The notes under the pieces were generated by a model. That model did no database searches. It was not told where the DNA came from and saw only the letters and a program-made list of their open reading frames with translations. Shown here in pieces: positions 1-7,419 of a DNA stretch of 34,718 nucleotides. The stretch spans positions 1,515,781-1,550,498 of the forward strand of contig BFEA01000187.1 of NCBI GenBank assembly GCA_003427395.1, given 5' to 3'. Each line of letters begins with the position of its first letter. Within the stretch, counting starts at the first letter, position 1. A program made the translations under genes and the position numbers. The DNA is from Chara braunii. Taxonomy: Eukaryota > Streptophyta > Charophyceae > Charales > Characeae.

Positions 1-4
1 CTGA

Positions 5-35
<31 letters not shown>
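5..35. repeat. (GT)n microsatellite in intron
   Basis: About 14 GT units run directly into a pyrimidine-rich acceptor (TTGTTTTGCAG, AG at 47-48). The tract therefore lies in the 3' end of an intron of the gene that follows. Confidence 0.8.
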
Positions 36-38
<3 letters not shown>

Positions 39-48
39 TGTTTTGCAG

Positions 49-454
49 GATTCTTCGGAGGCAAGAAGAACGCAAAGATTCTTTACAGTTGAACAAGACA
101 GACAGATCATTAAGTATGTGAAGCGGTATGATAACGATCCTACCAAGAGGCACAACCTAGGGGGAACAATTTTTGAAAAATGCAGTAAATAAAATCTCAG
201 GGATGCATGTATCAAGGCATTCATGGAGCTCGTTACAGTCTAGAAGACGGGAGTATCTCGCTCCTGACTGTGAAGAGCAACGGCGAAAAAGAGACATGAA
301 ACTCCCGTGGCAGCGAGAAAAGCGACGGTAAAAGAAGGAGCAACAACAGCAGCAAAAGCGACAGTTGGAAGAACACCGGGGCAACAACCACACTCCCACT
401 ATTTCTTTGGTTTTTCGCTTCTATTGGCTAAGGATGTGAATCTATCATTTAAAA

Positions 455-499
<45 letters not shown>

Positions 500-646
500 G
501 TTTTTTGTTGCATGATGTTGGACCAATTGGTCAATTAGGTCGATTGAGTGATTGTGTGCGTGTGTGTGTATGTATTTGTGAGTGATTGTGTACGTGTGTG
601 TGTATGTATTTGTGAGTGTGTGTGTGCGTTCGTGTTTGCATGCGTG

Positions 647-682
<36 letters not shown>

Positions 683-780
683 ATTGCACTTTTTCCAGTC
701 AGGCCGCTTCAGGCGACTGGAAAGCCAACAGACTGTCACGCAGGATTATGGTGTTGATTACAATAAATAAAATAAATTAA
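49..780 (+). CDS. Rap1-type Myb domain protein, 3' end, frame disturbed
   Basis: The last exons of a gene whose start lies left of the window. The first exon opens after an acceptor AG at 47-48 and encodes a helix-rich stretch beginning QRFFTVEQDRQIIKYVKRYD, then LGGTIFEK. The matching third helix, HSWSSLQSRRREYL (218-259), is in the next frame. The order acidic helix, conserved Gly, then HSW-S-L plus basic residues is the layout of the Rap1 (TERF2IP) Myb domain, which binds DNA or partners at telomeres in animals and fungi. The frame change falls near the A5 run at 176-180; a one-base loss there, or removal of 185-200, restores it. The frame meets TAA at 329-331, but this overlaps a good donor (CG|GTAAAA, GT at 328-329). 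An intron 328-698 with pyrimidine-rich acceptor at 697-698 leads to a short last exon ending at 778-780. Family assignment is by motif only; another Myb/SANT protein is possible. Confidence 0.5.
458..500. repeat. (CT)n microsatellite
   Basis: About 20 CT units, inside the inferred intron 328-698 of the Rap1-like gene. Confidence 0.9.
553..684. repeat. Imperfect (GT)n microsatellite
   Basis: GT-rich tract with two near-identical ~34-nt units (GTGTGTATGTATTTGTGAGTG type) before a pure (GT)n run. It ends just before the acceptor GCACTTTTTCCAG and lies in the same inferred intron. Confidence 0.9.
762..780 (+). promoter_or_regulatory. Possible polyadenylation signals
   Basis: Overlapping AATAAA hexamers at the inferred stop codon of the Rap1-like gene. 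The position fits a gene end, but the tract is simply A/T rich, so this is weak. Confidence 0.3.
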
Positions 781-1242
781 TTAAAACAAATCCCTTCCTG
801 TTGTGTGCGTCCGGCTTCGATCGAGACCCTTCAATTACCGTCTTCGCCGGACCCCGGTCTTATGAATCTTTAATTGTGATTCGGAACAGCAGAGAATCAC
901 ACAAATAATAATCATAAAATTATGGTATGTCAAGCATACATCGTTTTGTCAATTCTCTAATCTTGAGAACTGTAACAGGATCATCAGAGAATACAATCTT
1001 TATGCACGGCAATGCAGGAAAGCAAGACTGACTGACTCGAGCCATGACAAGGTTAGGTGAGGGAAGAATGAGAACTCATAATAGTCTCAGAGACTGCATA
1101 TGTAGAAGGCATGGCCAACACCCGTCAAGAGTCCACACTCATCCCTCTGAACCTCACACTCAATCTCTCATTTTGATGGTTGTCGTTTGAACTTTTTGCC
1201 ATGTCTCGGTACTCTTTGAGGTTGAGGTCTCTGTATATAGAG
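781..1242. other. Intergenic stretch, no gene seen
   Basis: Between the 3' ends of the plus-strand Rap1-like gene and the minus-strand unknown gene. I see only scattered A/T-rich words and no repeat shared with the rest of the window. Confidence 0.5.
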
Positions 1243-2404
1243 TCACCTAAAGCCCGCGAGCTCCGAGCACTTCCACCCAAGTCCCATGATACGAAAGTCA
1301 ACCATGACACAAAACTCCTCCCATAGTGTAGGAAGATACGGTTGAGAGAAGATCCCTCGTCTGAGATGTGGGAACTCGGAAGGCTCCGTCACAGACTCAT
1401 AGTCGATTGTTGCTGGCGAAATGTACCTCTTTGCCAGATCCACCAGGTCACCCCAATTAGAGTCATCTGTGAGAGTAAAGGGAACTGGAGGTTTTGGGTA
1501 ATCAGTGTAGAGTTTGGGTCCAAAGCCATGGATCAACTTCGTTTCATTCTCATCTAGCTCTTTCTCTCTCTCTTCAATGTACCGAGTTGTCGCAGTCCAG
1601 ACTGAGTCAAAGTGCTCATGAGTCTTTTTTCCTTTCTTCACATAGGGTCTCAGGTCATATACGGTATCGCCTGCAAAGTTGATGAGGACAACAAAAATTG
1701 ACATATCTCCTTGCTTAAAGCCATTTGCACTGACGTACTGATGTTGAAGCGCGTTCTTAGAAGCAACTTTGTTGAGATTGGAAAGAACAGCCCCCGAGAC
1801 TGAGAATGACTGCACTGTACCCATGGATTGGAGAAAGGTGTTCATACTGATTCTCGTGTCCGCTGTGGTTGTTCTGCAAAAGGGCGCCGAACCCGCCGCC
1901 AAACCCTCCCCTTGTAGGCCAAGGTCCAAAAGGGCCCCTCCAAAAGAGGGAGCTGCTCCGCTCCGCGATGTCGGTATAAGATAGGTTACCGGACCTTCTG
2001 ACAAAGTTGCGCCGTTGCCGGGGACGGGCTTTCTCCCACGGTTGCGGCCGGCTCAGGAACCACGGGGTGAGGGGGAACTGGCGTGACTGGTGGTGGAGGT
2101 TTTTTTTTTTTTTGAGTTTTCGGCATTAAATTCTTCGGTTTTTTTTCGGCATCAAGTTCTTCTTTTTTGTATCAAGTTTCTTATCAACATCAAATTCTTC
2201 GGGGTCTATCGACATCGGCATTTCCTTTACAACATCGTTTTCTTCGGGTCTTTCTTCGACTACGACTTTCTCCGGGTCTACGCGGCGACCTTCGACGACA
2301 TTTCCTTTGGCGGCGTTTGGTTTCTTGAGCGATATCGGGGTGATGATTCTATTGGGGGCCTTGTTTCGGCGTGGGAAGGGGGTGCTGGGCTTGTTTGGGT
2401 GCAA
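1243..2404 (-). pseudogene. Unrecognised protein, P-rich N-terminus, frame-broken
   Basis: A minus-strand gene in three pieces. The first (about 2404-2126) is basic and acidic, with a run VDPEKVVVEERPEEN followed by KK-rich sequence. The second (about 2100-2005) is Pro-rich (KPPPPVTPVPPHPVVPEP). The third is an open frame of about 250 residues (2004-1243, ATG-less at its upstream end but open back to a TGA near 2054). The third piece looks globular: it has a FVVLINFAGDTVYDLRPYV strand-like stretch, a charged helix RYIEEREKELDENETK, then FTLTDDSNWGDLVDLAKRY and LWEEFCVMVDF. The changes of frame sit at homopolymers, notably the 13-base T run at 2101-2113, so either assembly error or decay could explain them. 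I do not recognise the family. A disordered charged tail plus one globular domain would suit a nucleocapsid- or Gag-like protein, but that is only a guess. Confidence 0.45.
2007..2024 (+). promoter_or_regulatory. tRNA-Asp-type primer-binding-site-like sequence
   Basis: TTGCGCCGTTGCCGGGGA differs at one position from the classic plant LTR element primer-binding site TGGCGCCGTTGCCGGGGA (complement of the 3' end of tRNA-Asp). It follows GACA by two bases, the same spacing as behind repeats X at 18.78 and 30.88 kb. No LTR is recognisable upstream, and the site lies inside the minus-strand open frame. Confidence 0.3.
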
Positions 2405-2610
2405 GGAACTTGGGGTGTCGGGAACTCTCGATTTTGCAGGACCGCTCCGGCCCCGCTTGCAACTTCGGCCCTTGCTGCTCCAAGATAATTCAGGTCAGTC
2501 TTTGCTGGGGAATGTGACATTTTTAGTGTGTTTATTTCTAAGATCCGCTAATTGAGAGGGCGAAACAGTTTTGCTTGTGGGGGTTTGAATGAGGGTAAAA
2601 AAACAACCAA

Positions 2611-3165
2611 ATGGGGGGAAGAAGAGTCGTAAGGGAAAATAGTGTGATAGGGTCCGCACACGGGAGAGAGAGAGTGGACGCAAGGGGGAGAGAGGAAAAG
2701 GGGGTTCGAGAGGGTCCGGGAGCGTTGTCAATTTGGGATCCTAGGGGGTCGCCAAACATCCTCGACCCACACTGGTTGTGGACGGCACCCACACGGGGTA
2801 TATCTTCCGCGCGGGAAAGGGTTTTGCGAGAGGGGTTTGAGTTCTCGGTTCTCGACCCACGCGGGTTGTGGACGAGGCCCGCTCGAGACACGCCTCCCGC
2901 AAGGGAATGAAGTTCTCAAGCGGGGGCCGTTCGGGGCTTGGGGGTGAGGAGAGTAGTGCTTCAGGATTCGGGACAAGGAGGCGCGGAAACCTTAACCGCC
3001 ATTGTGAACGAGGGGGATAGGGGGCTATCTCGGGAAGAAGAGGCGAAAGATACGTGGGGCGCCTCGGACGAGGGATCGGAGGACGGGTCTTCGGTGGACC
3101 GGTGCCTTGCCGATTTCTAGGACTCGGACCTAGGGGGTTATTGGGACTACGAGAACGAATTTTGA
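2611..3165 (+). pseudogene. Decayed plus-strand frame with acidic C-terminus
   Basis: One frame stays readable for 185 codons apart from a TGA at 2908-2910 and a TAG at 3118-3120. The first part is Arg/Gly rich and holds two ~85-nt repeats. The second part runs ETLTAIVNEGDRGLSREEE, then GASDEGSEDGSS, and after the TAG continues DSDLGGYWDYENEF to a final TGA. The acidic composition carries on across the TAG, which suggests a former coding sequence. A good donor (AAG|GTACGT, GT at 3185) follows, and a pyrimidine-rich acceptor (CTTCTTGCAG) ends at 3712, just before the first family S frame at 3781. The frame could therefore be an upstream exon of the same transcription unit. Family not recognised. 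Confidence 0.35.
2758..2905 (+). repeat. Two tandem ~80-nt units
   Basis: CTCGACCCAC-x-TGGTTGTGGACG at 2761 and CTCGACCCACGCGGGTTGTGG at 2847 begin two related units that also share CGCGGGAAAGGG / CGCAAGGGAA. The unit is diverged and GC rich. Confidence 0.6.
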
Positions 3166-3185
3166 AGGATTCAAGGACCACAAGG

Positions 3186-3780
3186 TACGTATATGTAACT
3201 GCTTAACCTGAGAGACTCTTCCTAAAACTCTGCTTTCCTACCCCTTTTCTTTAAATACCTTGATTGAATTATGTGATTCCAAGAGAGAAAAGAGTCAGCC
3301 GGTGGCGAAAAGGGAAGAATGGAACGAAGTGGGAAGGGTTCACGATGTGAGAAGGAGAATGGGAGGGAGTAGACAAGCTACTGATCTCTAATCGATAGGC
3401 GGATAAAGTCCTGGGACCCGGGTAATTGCACGCTCGAGGTGGGCTGAGTAGGGGCGTGGTTCCGGATAGGCTAACTTAGGACTAGGGGTCGGTTCGGTGG
3501 GGGACATAAGACACGGGTGTGTGACTGCGGTCCGACTCCAGAGGGGGGGTTGCCACCCTTCTTCGGGGATAACCTTTGTTCGCGGGTAGTCCTTATACCT
3601 GGAAGTGGGAGGACCTCTCAGCAGGGGAGGACAGGAAGATAGCCGAGTGAGACGGCGTTCCTTCTCTGGTCCATTTGATCCTGCTGGGCTCACAGGCACC
3701 TACTTCTTGCAGGGTAGGGGTGGTCTCTCGAGTGGCCAAATAGTAAAGGTGACAAAAATATCTTTCTTTGATTAGGGTGA
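3186..3780. other. Spacer or possible intron before the first gene array
   Basis: No convincing reading frame. It is bounded by a donor-like GTACGT (3185) and an acceptor-like CTTCTTGCAG (to 3712). It ends GTGA|ATG, where the first family S frame begins. Confidence 0.3.
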
Positions 3781-4126
3781 ATGAGCCTAGAAGCGATTCC
3801 AGAAGGGATTAGCGTGAGTAGGGGTCGACGTGTGGTGCTATGCCTTCCGTCTGTGGACGGGGGACTTCGACATCGCCATCTATGTAGAGGAGGGATGAGA
3901 TCAGGGGGAGAATTTCCTCCGCGGATGGGAGGAGGCGGTTGACAACTCTCGTATGGAAAGGAGGGAGTTGCGAGGATACGGGTTTAGTTACTTCTACTCC
4001 TTAGGGTACCGGACTTATCCTATGAGCAGTAGGCCTGCGCCGGTGATTCTGGACGCTTACCTCGACGGGTCGAACGGCTGGAGAGTATTGGTCGCAATCA
4101 TAGAGGAGATAGTGGGGCGCCTATGA
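3781..4126 (+). pseudogene. Family S orphan protein, copy 1 (broken)
   Basis: First of three tandem paralogues (~113 codons each). After a short, diverged N-terminus, one base appears to be missing near 3822. The frame then reads VDVWCYAFRLWTGDFDIAIY, an acidic VEEG, and a TGA where the other copies carry ATG or ACG. It continues WEEAV, YFYSLGYRT, RPAPVILDAYLDGSNGWRVL and ends IIEEIVGRL. The pattern of a Trp-rich strand, a second strand and then a Trp/Glu helix suggests a small alpha-beta domain. The TGA at 4124-4126 overlaps the ATG of copy 2 (ATGA). No function can be assigned; family S has no relative that I recognise. Confidence 0.5.
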
Positions 4127-4463
4127 GCTTAGGAGTTTTAGACTTTGAGCCAGCGGGCATCAGTGTGGGTAGCTATGGGGGTATAGACGTGTAGTGCTAC
4201 AACTTTTACCTGTGGACCGGGGATTTCGATATAGCACTCTATGTAGAAGAAGAGATGGATCAAGGGGAAGCCTTCCAAATAGTTGGGAAGAAGCGGTTGG
4301 CCATGCTCGGCTAGAGAGGGAGCTTTTAGGGCACTACAGGATCAGATATTTCTATGCACTGGGGTGCCGAACTTTCCGGCGAGGGGAACAAGCATATATG
4401 GATGGGTCGGACGGGTGGAGAGTGTTGGTGGCAATCGTAGAGGAGATGGTGGAGAATCTATGA
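4123..4463 (+). pseudogene. Family S orphan protein, copy 2 (broken)
   Basis: Starts ATG at 4123, overlapping the stop of copy 1 by four bases. It begins LGVLDFEPAGISVGSYGGID, closely matching copy 3. A TAG replaces the conserved Trp of VDVW-C-Y, and a missing base near 4278 shifts the frame before SWEEAVGHARLERELLGHYR. The rest (YFYALGCRTFRRG, DGSDGWRVLVAIVEEMV) is intact, but the PAP-I--A segment seen in copies 1 and 3 is absent. The TGA at 4461-4463 overlaps the ATG of copy 3. A damaged paralogue that still keeps its overlap with both neighbours. Confidence 0.55.
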
Positions 4464-4834
4464 ACCTAGGGGTTTTAGAATTTGAGCCGGCAGGCATTAG
4501 CATGGGTGATTGTGGGGGAGTGGACGTGTGGTGTTACAAGTTCTTCTTGTGGACCGGTGATTAGGGCATTGCCCTCTACGTAGAAGAGGGCACGGATCAA
4601 GGAAAAGGCTTTCTTAGTAGTTGGGAGGAGGCTGTTGGCCTCGCGCAAGTGGAGAAGGAACTTCTGGGGGCCTACGAGATCTGGTACTTCTATACACTAG
4701 GTTACTGGACCTTCCGACGAGGAGAGCGACCCGCCCCGATCATACCGGAGGCCTATCTAGACGGGTCAGACGGTTGGAAGGTATTGGTGGGGATCATTAA
4801 GAAGGTAGTGCAAAGCCAGGAGGGGCATGGTTAG
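4460..4834 (+). pseudogene. Family S orphan protein, copy 3 (one stop)
   Basis: Best preserved family S member: 124 codons in a single frame with one TAG at about residue 35, where copies 1 and 2 have Phe (WTGDF). It reads MNLGVLEFEPAGISMGDCGG, VDVWCYKFFLWTGD, stop, then ALYVEEGTDQG, SWEEAVGLAQVEKELLGAYE, YFYTLGYWTFRRGE, RPAPIIPEAYLDGSDGWKVL, and ends KKVVQSQEGHG. Its final codons overlap the start of the next gene by eight bases (ATGGTTAG, 4827-4834). It is intron-free and on the same strand as its neighbours. Function unknown. Confidence 0.6.
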
Positions 4835-5570
4835 GATTGTGGAAGCAGCAGAAGACGACAGAGTAAAAATCGAGAAGGCGGATCTTCTCAAGGAGCGAGA
4901 ATGCTTTAGTGTCCCCTTGGATCATCGTACGGAGAGGTACCTAGCGGGGCTTGAAAGAGGGGTGGAACTTGAGAAGGGAGTTTTTCTTTGGGCGAGGTTC
5001 GCCGTAAGCATTTGGGAAGGAGATCAGTGGACCAGGAATAGACCTAGGAATGTGGGAAAGGCCCGACGGCCGGCAGTTCGTGTCGACGGCACGGTCTATC
5101 TAAGTCGGGAGGCGTGGGTTGAGTACGTTACCCACTGGGCATTAGGGTGGTATCGGGCGGACCACTGGGAGTTACGCGCAGGGCCTATCCTGAGGCGGAT
5201 CTTCGAGGAGGTGCCTCTTCGGCATAGCCTGCCGTTCCGTTTGCGAGTGACTTGCGCTCGGGACGAGGAATACCCTCGCGCCACGGGTTGCATCTGGGCT
5301 ATATTTCCTTTTTACGTCTTAAGGAGGGTGTGTGGAGAGGGAACCGCGTATGAGAAAGTCGTGAGGTCTATAAGGTGGGAGAGAAGGAGGGGCCTGTCCT
5401 TTTGTTCGCTCCATTGGTTCTATTCCTATTCTGTAGACAACCCGGTGCCGTATGGAGATAGGGCAGACCGGATCCGAGAGAGGATCTCTCTGGAGTCGGG
5501 GCGCGATCGTGAAAGCGGGCGAGACTACCGTTACCAAAGGGTGTTCGGGGTCCGTCAAAAGGTGGGTTAG
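4827..5570 (+). CDS. Family L orphan protein, intact copy (247 aa)
   Basis: An uninterrupted frame of 247 residues starting at an ATG that overlaps the stop of family S copy 3. Segments shared with the copies at 13.5 and 14.2 kb: start MVRIV; strand GVFLWARFAV (51-60); strand and helix DGTVYLSREAWVEY (87-100); RLRVTCARDEEYPRATG (138-154); and the Trp/Tyr-rich HWFYSYSVDNPVPYG (196-210). The C-terminal 40 residues are Arg/Glu/Ser rich (ESGRDRESGRDYRYQR). There is no signal peptide, membrane segment or known catalytic motif that I can see. The length matches the 223-residue copy at 13.5 kb. The open frame, consistent composition and tight packing support it as a true coding sequence, though expression is unknown and its neighbours are broken. 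Confidence 0.6.
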   Translation: MVRIVEAAEDDRVKIEKADLLKERECFSVPLDHRTERYLAGLERGVELEKGVFLWARFAVSIWEGDQWTRNRPRNVGKARRPAVRVDGTVYLSREAWVEYVTHWALGWYRADHWELRAGPILRRIFEEVPLRHSLPFRLRVTCARDEEYPRATGCIWAIFPFYVLRRVCGEGTAYEKVVRSIRWERRRGLSFCSLHWFYSYSVDNPVPYGDRADRIRERISLESGRDRESGRDYRYQRVFGVRQKVG

Positions 5571-5575
5571 AATGA

Positions 5576-6103
5576 ATGGTTCTATTTGACATAAACATCG
5601 GTAGGTCTGTCGAGTCCCCTCTACACGAGCGAGGGGTGTGTAACTTAGTTCCGAGCAATGGGGGAATCCCCGATTGGAGAAGGTTAGAGGGAGGGGAGAT
5701 TACGACCGGAGGAAATTTTGTGTGGGTAGAGTCGGAAGAGGCGAAAGGGAGAACGGCTGAGGTGCATCTAAAAGTCACCGCGATAATCTTCGTCAAGCCG
5801 GGGGCTTGGTCGAAGGTTATAGTACCCCTGGTCTTGGGTCAAGGGGGTGGGCTGGACTTATTAATCGGAGAGGCTAGAGAAGTCAGAAGGAGGTGGATAG
5901 ATAGGGTCCGGAAGGAGTTTGGGTTTGTGGCGATAGAGGCGGAGAGGTTCACTATGGCAAGTGAACTCCCAAAGCCAAGTTACCCCGTCGTCGGACCAAA
6001 TACCCTTACAAGGGTATTTGACCATGTTTTTGCATTCGATATGGTGACGGCGTCGGCTACCATGATGGAGCCAGTCGGGAACGGAAAGGGTGTGCACGCC
6101 TGA
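5576..6103 (+). pseudogene. Family L orphan protein, 3'-truncated by repeat Y
   Basis: Begins five bases after the previous stop. About 138 residues belong to the family: MVLFDINIG, then DWRRLEGGEITTGGNFVWV (33-51), HLKVTAIIFVKPGAWSKV (64-81) and IGEAREVRRRWIDRVRKE (97-114). The match to the 13.5-kb copy is clear (GGVIREGAYVWV and ATIFLDEDTWAEI). From residue ~138 the frame runs into repeat Y (5989 onward), so the last ~37 codons are repeat sequence and the family's C-terminal half (EYPR and FWLYT motifs) is missing. Truncated by insertion or at an element boundary; unlikely to be functional. Confidence 0.55.
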
Positions 6104-6250
6104 GCGTGACGTTCGAACCGAATTCCTCGGCCAATGAGGCCGAGGCGAATCGGCGAGAAAATTGCGAGAGTATGAGCGCGCGTTATTATGACGCGAGCCG
6201 TGATGATTAGGATCAGTAGTAATACCCCTCGAAAGAAGAGGTCGATACGT
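5989..6250 (+). mobile_element. Repeat Y, copy 1 (LTR-start-like)
   Basis: About 250 bases match 15951-16200. The match starts abruptly at (T/C)GTCGGACC followed by a perfect 11-bp hairpin CAAATACCCTT-AC-AAGGGTATTTG (5997-6020). TGTCGG plus a nearby hairpin resembles the 5' end of plant gypsy LTRs and the start of repeat Z here (TGTCGGGGCAAATACCC). A second hairpin CCTCGGCC-aatga-GGCCGAGG sits at 6125-6145. The copy dissolves into an (ATT)n tract at 6258. Confidence 0.55.
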
Positions 6251-6256
6251 AGTATA

Positions 6257-6257
<1 letters not shown>

Positions 6258-6311
<54 letters not shown>

Positions 6312-6359
6312 TCTTTTTTTTTTTGTTATCGTTATTGCTTATTATTATTATTATTATTG
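6258..6359. repeat. (ATT)n microsatellite
   Basis: About 18 ATT units, a T-rich break, then more ATT units. The long Tyr-only reading frame through it is low-complexity noise. Confidence 0.95.
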
Positions 6360-6519
6360 TTGATGATTTTGTTAGTACTAACCAAATTTATCTTACCTGC
6401 CTCGGCTACTTACTTGCCTCTGCTACTCACCGAAGACTTCAAGCAACTTTCATCGAAATGGGTGAACAAAAACGATTGAATCTCCCGTTAGAACGCCGAA
6501 ACATTCGCTTCTACACACG

Positions 6520-6520
6520 C

Positions 6521-6560
<40 letters not shown>

Positions 6561-6563
6561 GAG
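6520..6563. repeat. (GT)n(GA)n microsatellite
   Basis: About 11 GT units followed directly by about 9 GA units. Confidence 0.95.
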
Positions 6564-7118
6564 AGATGGTGACACGTGGCATCTGTGTGTGGGGTCGAGG
6601 GTGTGAGTGATGAGAAAAACTTACCTGGCGCAGCAAGCGTGCGGCATTAGCCGCTATCTGTCCACACTTCGGAGAACCGTTGTCATCATCTCCAGCATGG
6701 TAGATTAGGTCAGGTGGGATGTGTTGTTGGTAGTCTGGGCACTAAGCAGCAGGTAGGATACCGACCTTGGGTCGATAATGATGATAATGATAATGTGAGG
6801 GTTCTCACCTTGTATTGGAGATGTTCTGCATGAGCGATATTTTCAAGTATTTTGGGTTGCTGCTGATGTCAATTGTTGCATTGTCAGTTCGTAGGACGTG
6901 GTAACTATGTAGGAGTAGGTTGGGCGCTGAGCGCCAAGTAGGAAGGTGAAGGGACTGGACTCTTGTGTTGGTGAGGGAGTGTTTGCTCTCCTCGACATTG
7001 ATTCTCAGTACTACGAACCTCGTTAGTGCGATACTTCTCTCTGGACACAGAGTGACTATCTGGCGTTCAACGTGATGGTGTAATCTGGAATTGTCGACTC
7101 GCTGTTGCTTGATTTTCC
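6564..7118. other. No gene seen
   Basis: Unique-looking sequence without a supported reading frame. GGCATCTGTGTGTGGGGTCG (6577) recurs as GGCATCTGTGTTGGGTTCG at about 7600, a short dispersed match of unknown meaning. Confidence 0.4.
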
Positions 7119-7171
<53 letters not shown>

Positions 7172-7172
7172 G
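7119..7172. repeat. (ATT)n microsatellite
   Basis: About 18 ATT units. The 3' flank TTGCGATCAGAGTCGCTTTC matches TTGCAATCAGGGTCGTTTC after the 9.4-kb tract, so both probably belong to one dispersed repeat. Confidence 0.95.
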
Positions 7173-7419
7173 CGATCAGAGTCGCTTTCATTCACCTTTT
7201 TCCATGCATGGGAATAGTAGCGCAGCAAACTGGGGACATGCGCCTGCTCGAAATTCAGAGATATGAAAATCCAGGTACCGGTTCACTTTTCAATGGCTAT
7301 AGCGACTCAGCGCCCGAAACAAGTCTCTGTTCTCATACCCCAGATCACCCAGGAATACCACACACATGACGGTACTAAACCTACGCGAGAGCCACGACTA
7401 ACAGACGAACTGGAAAACA

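Noticed and set aside
329-331. In-frame TAA after KRR, followed by Gln/Lys-rich sequence, as evidence for TAA read as Gln
   Set aside because: The TAA overlaps a good donor CG|GTAAAA, and a matching acceptor lies at 698. Stops in the family S genes align to Trp, Phe and Met/Thr, not Gln.
2278-3181. Several overlapping minus-strand frames between 2.3 and 3.2 kb
   Set aside because: They are Pro/Arg/Ser rich because the plus strand is G-rich; the plus-strand frame 2611-3165 shows better coding character.
6188-6544. Long frames of poly-Tyr, poly-Ile, poly-Asn and Cys-Val repeats at several places
   Set aside because: They follow ATT and GT microsatellites exactly and have no other coding features.
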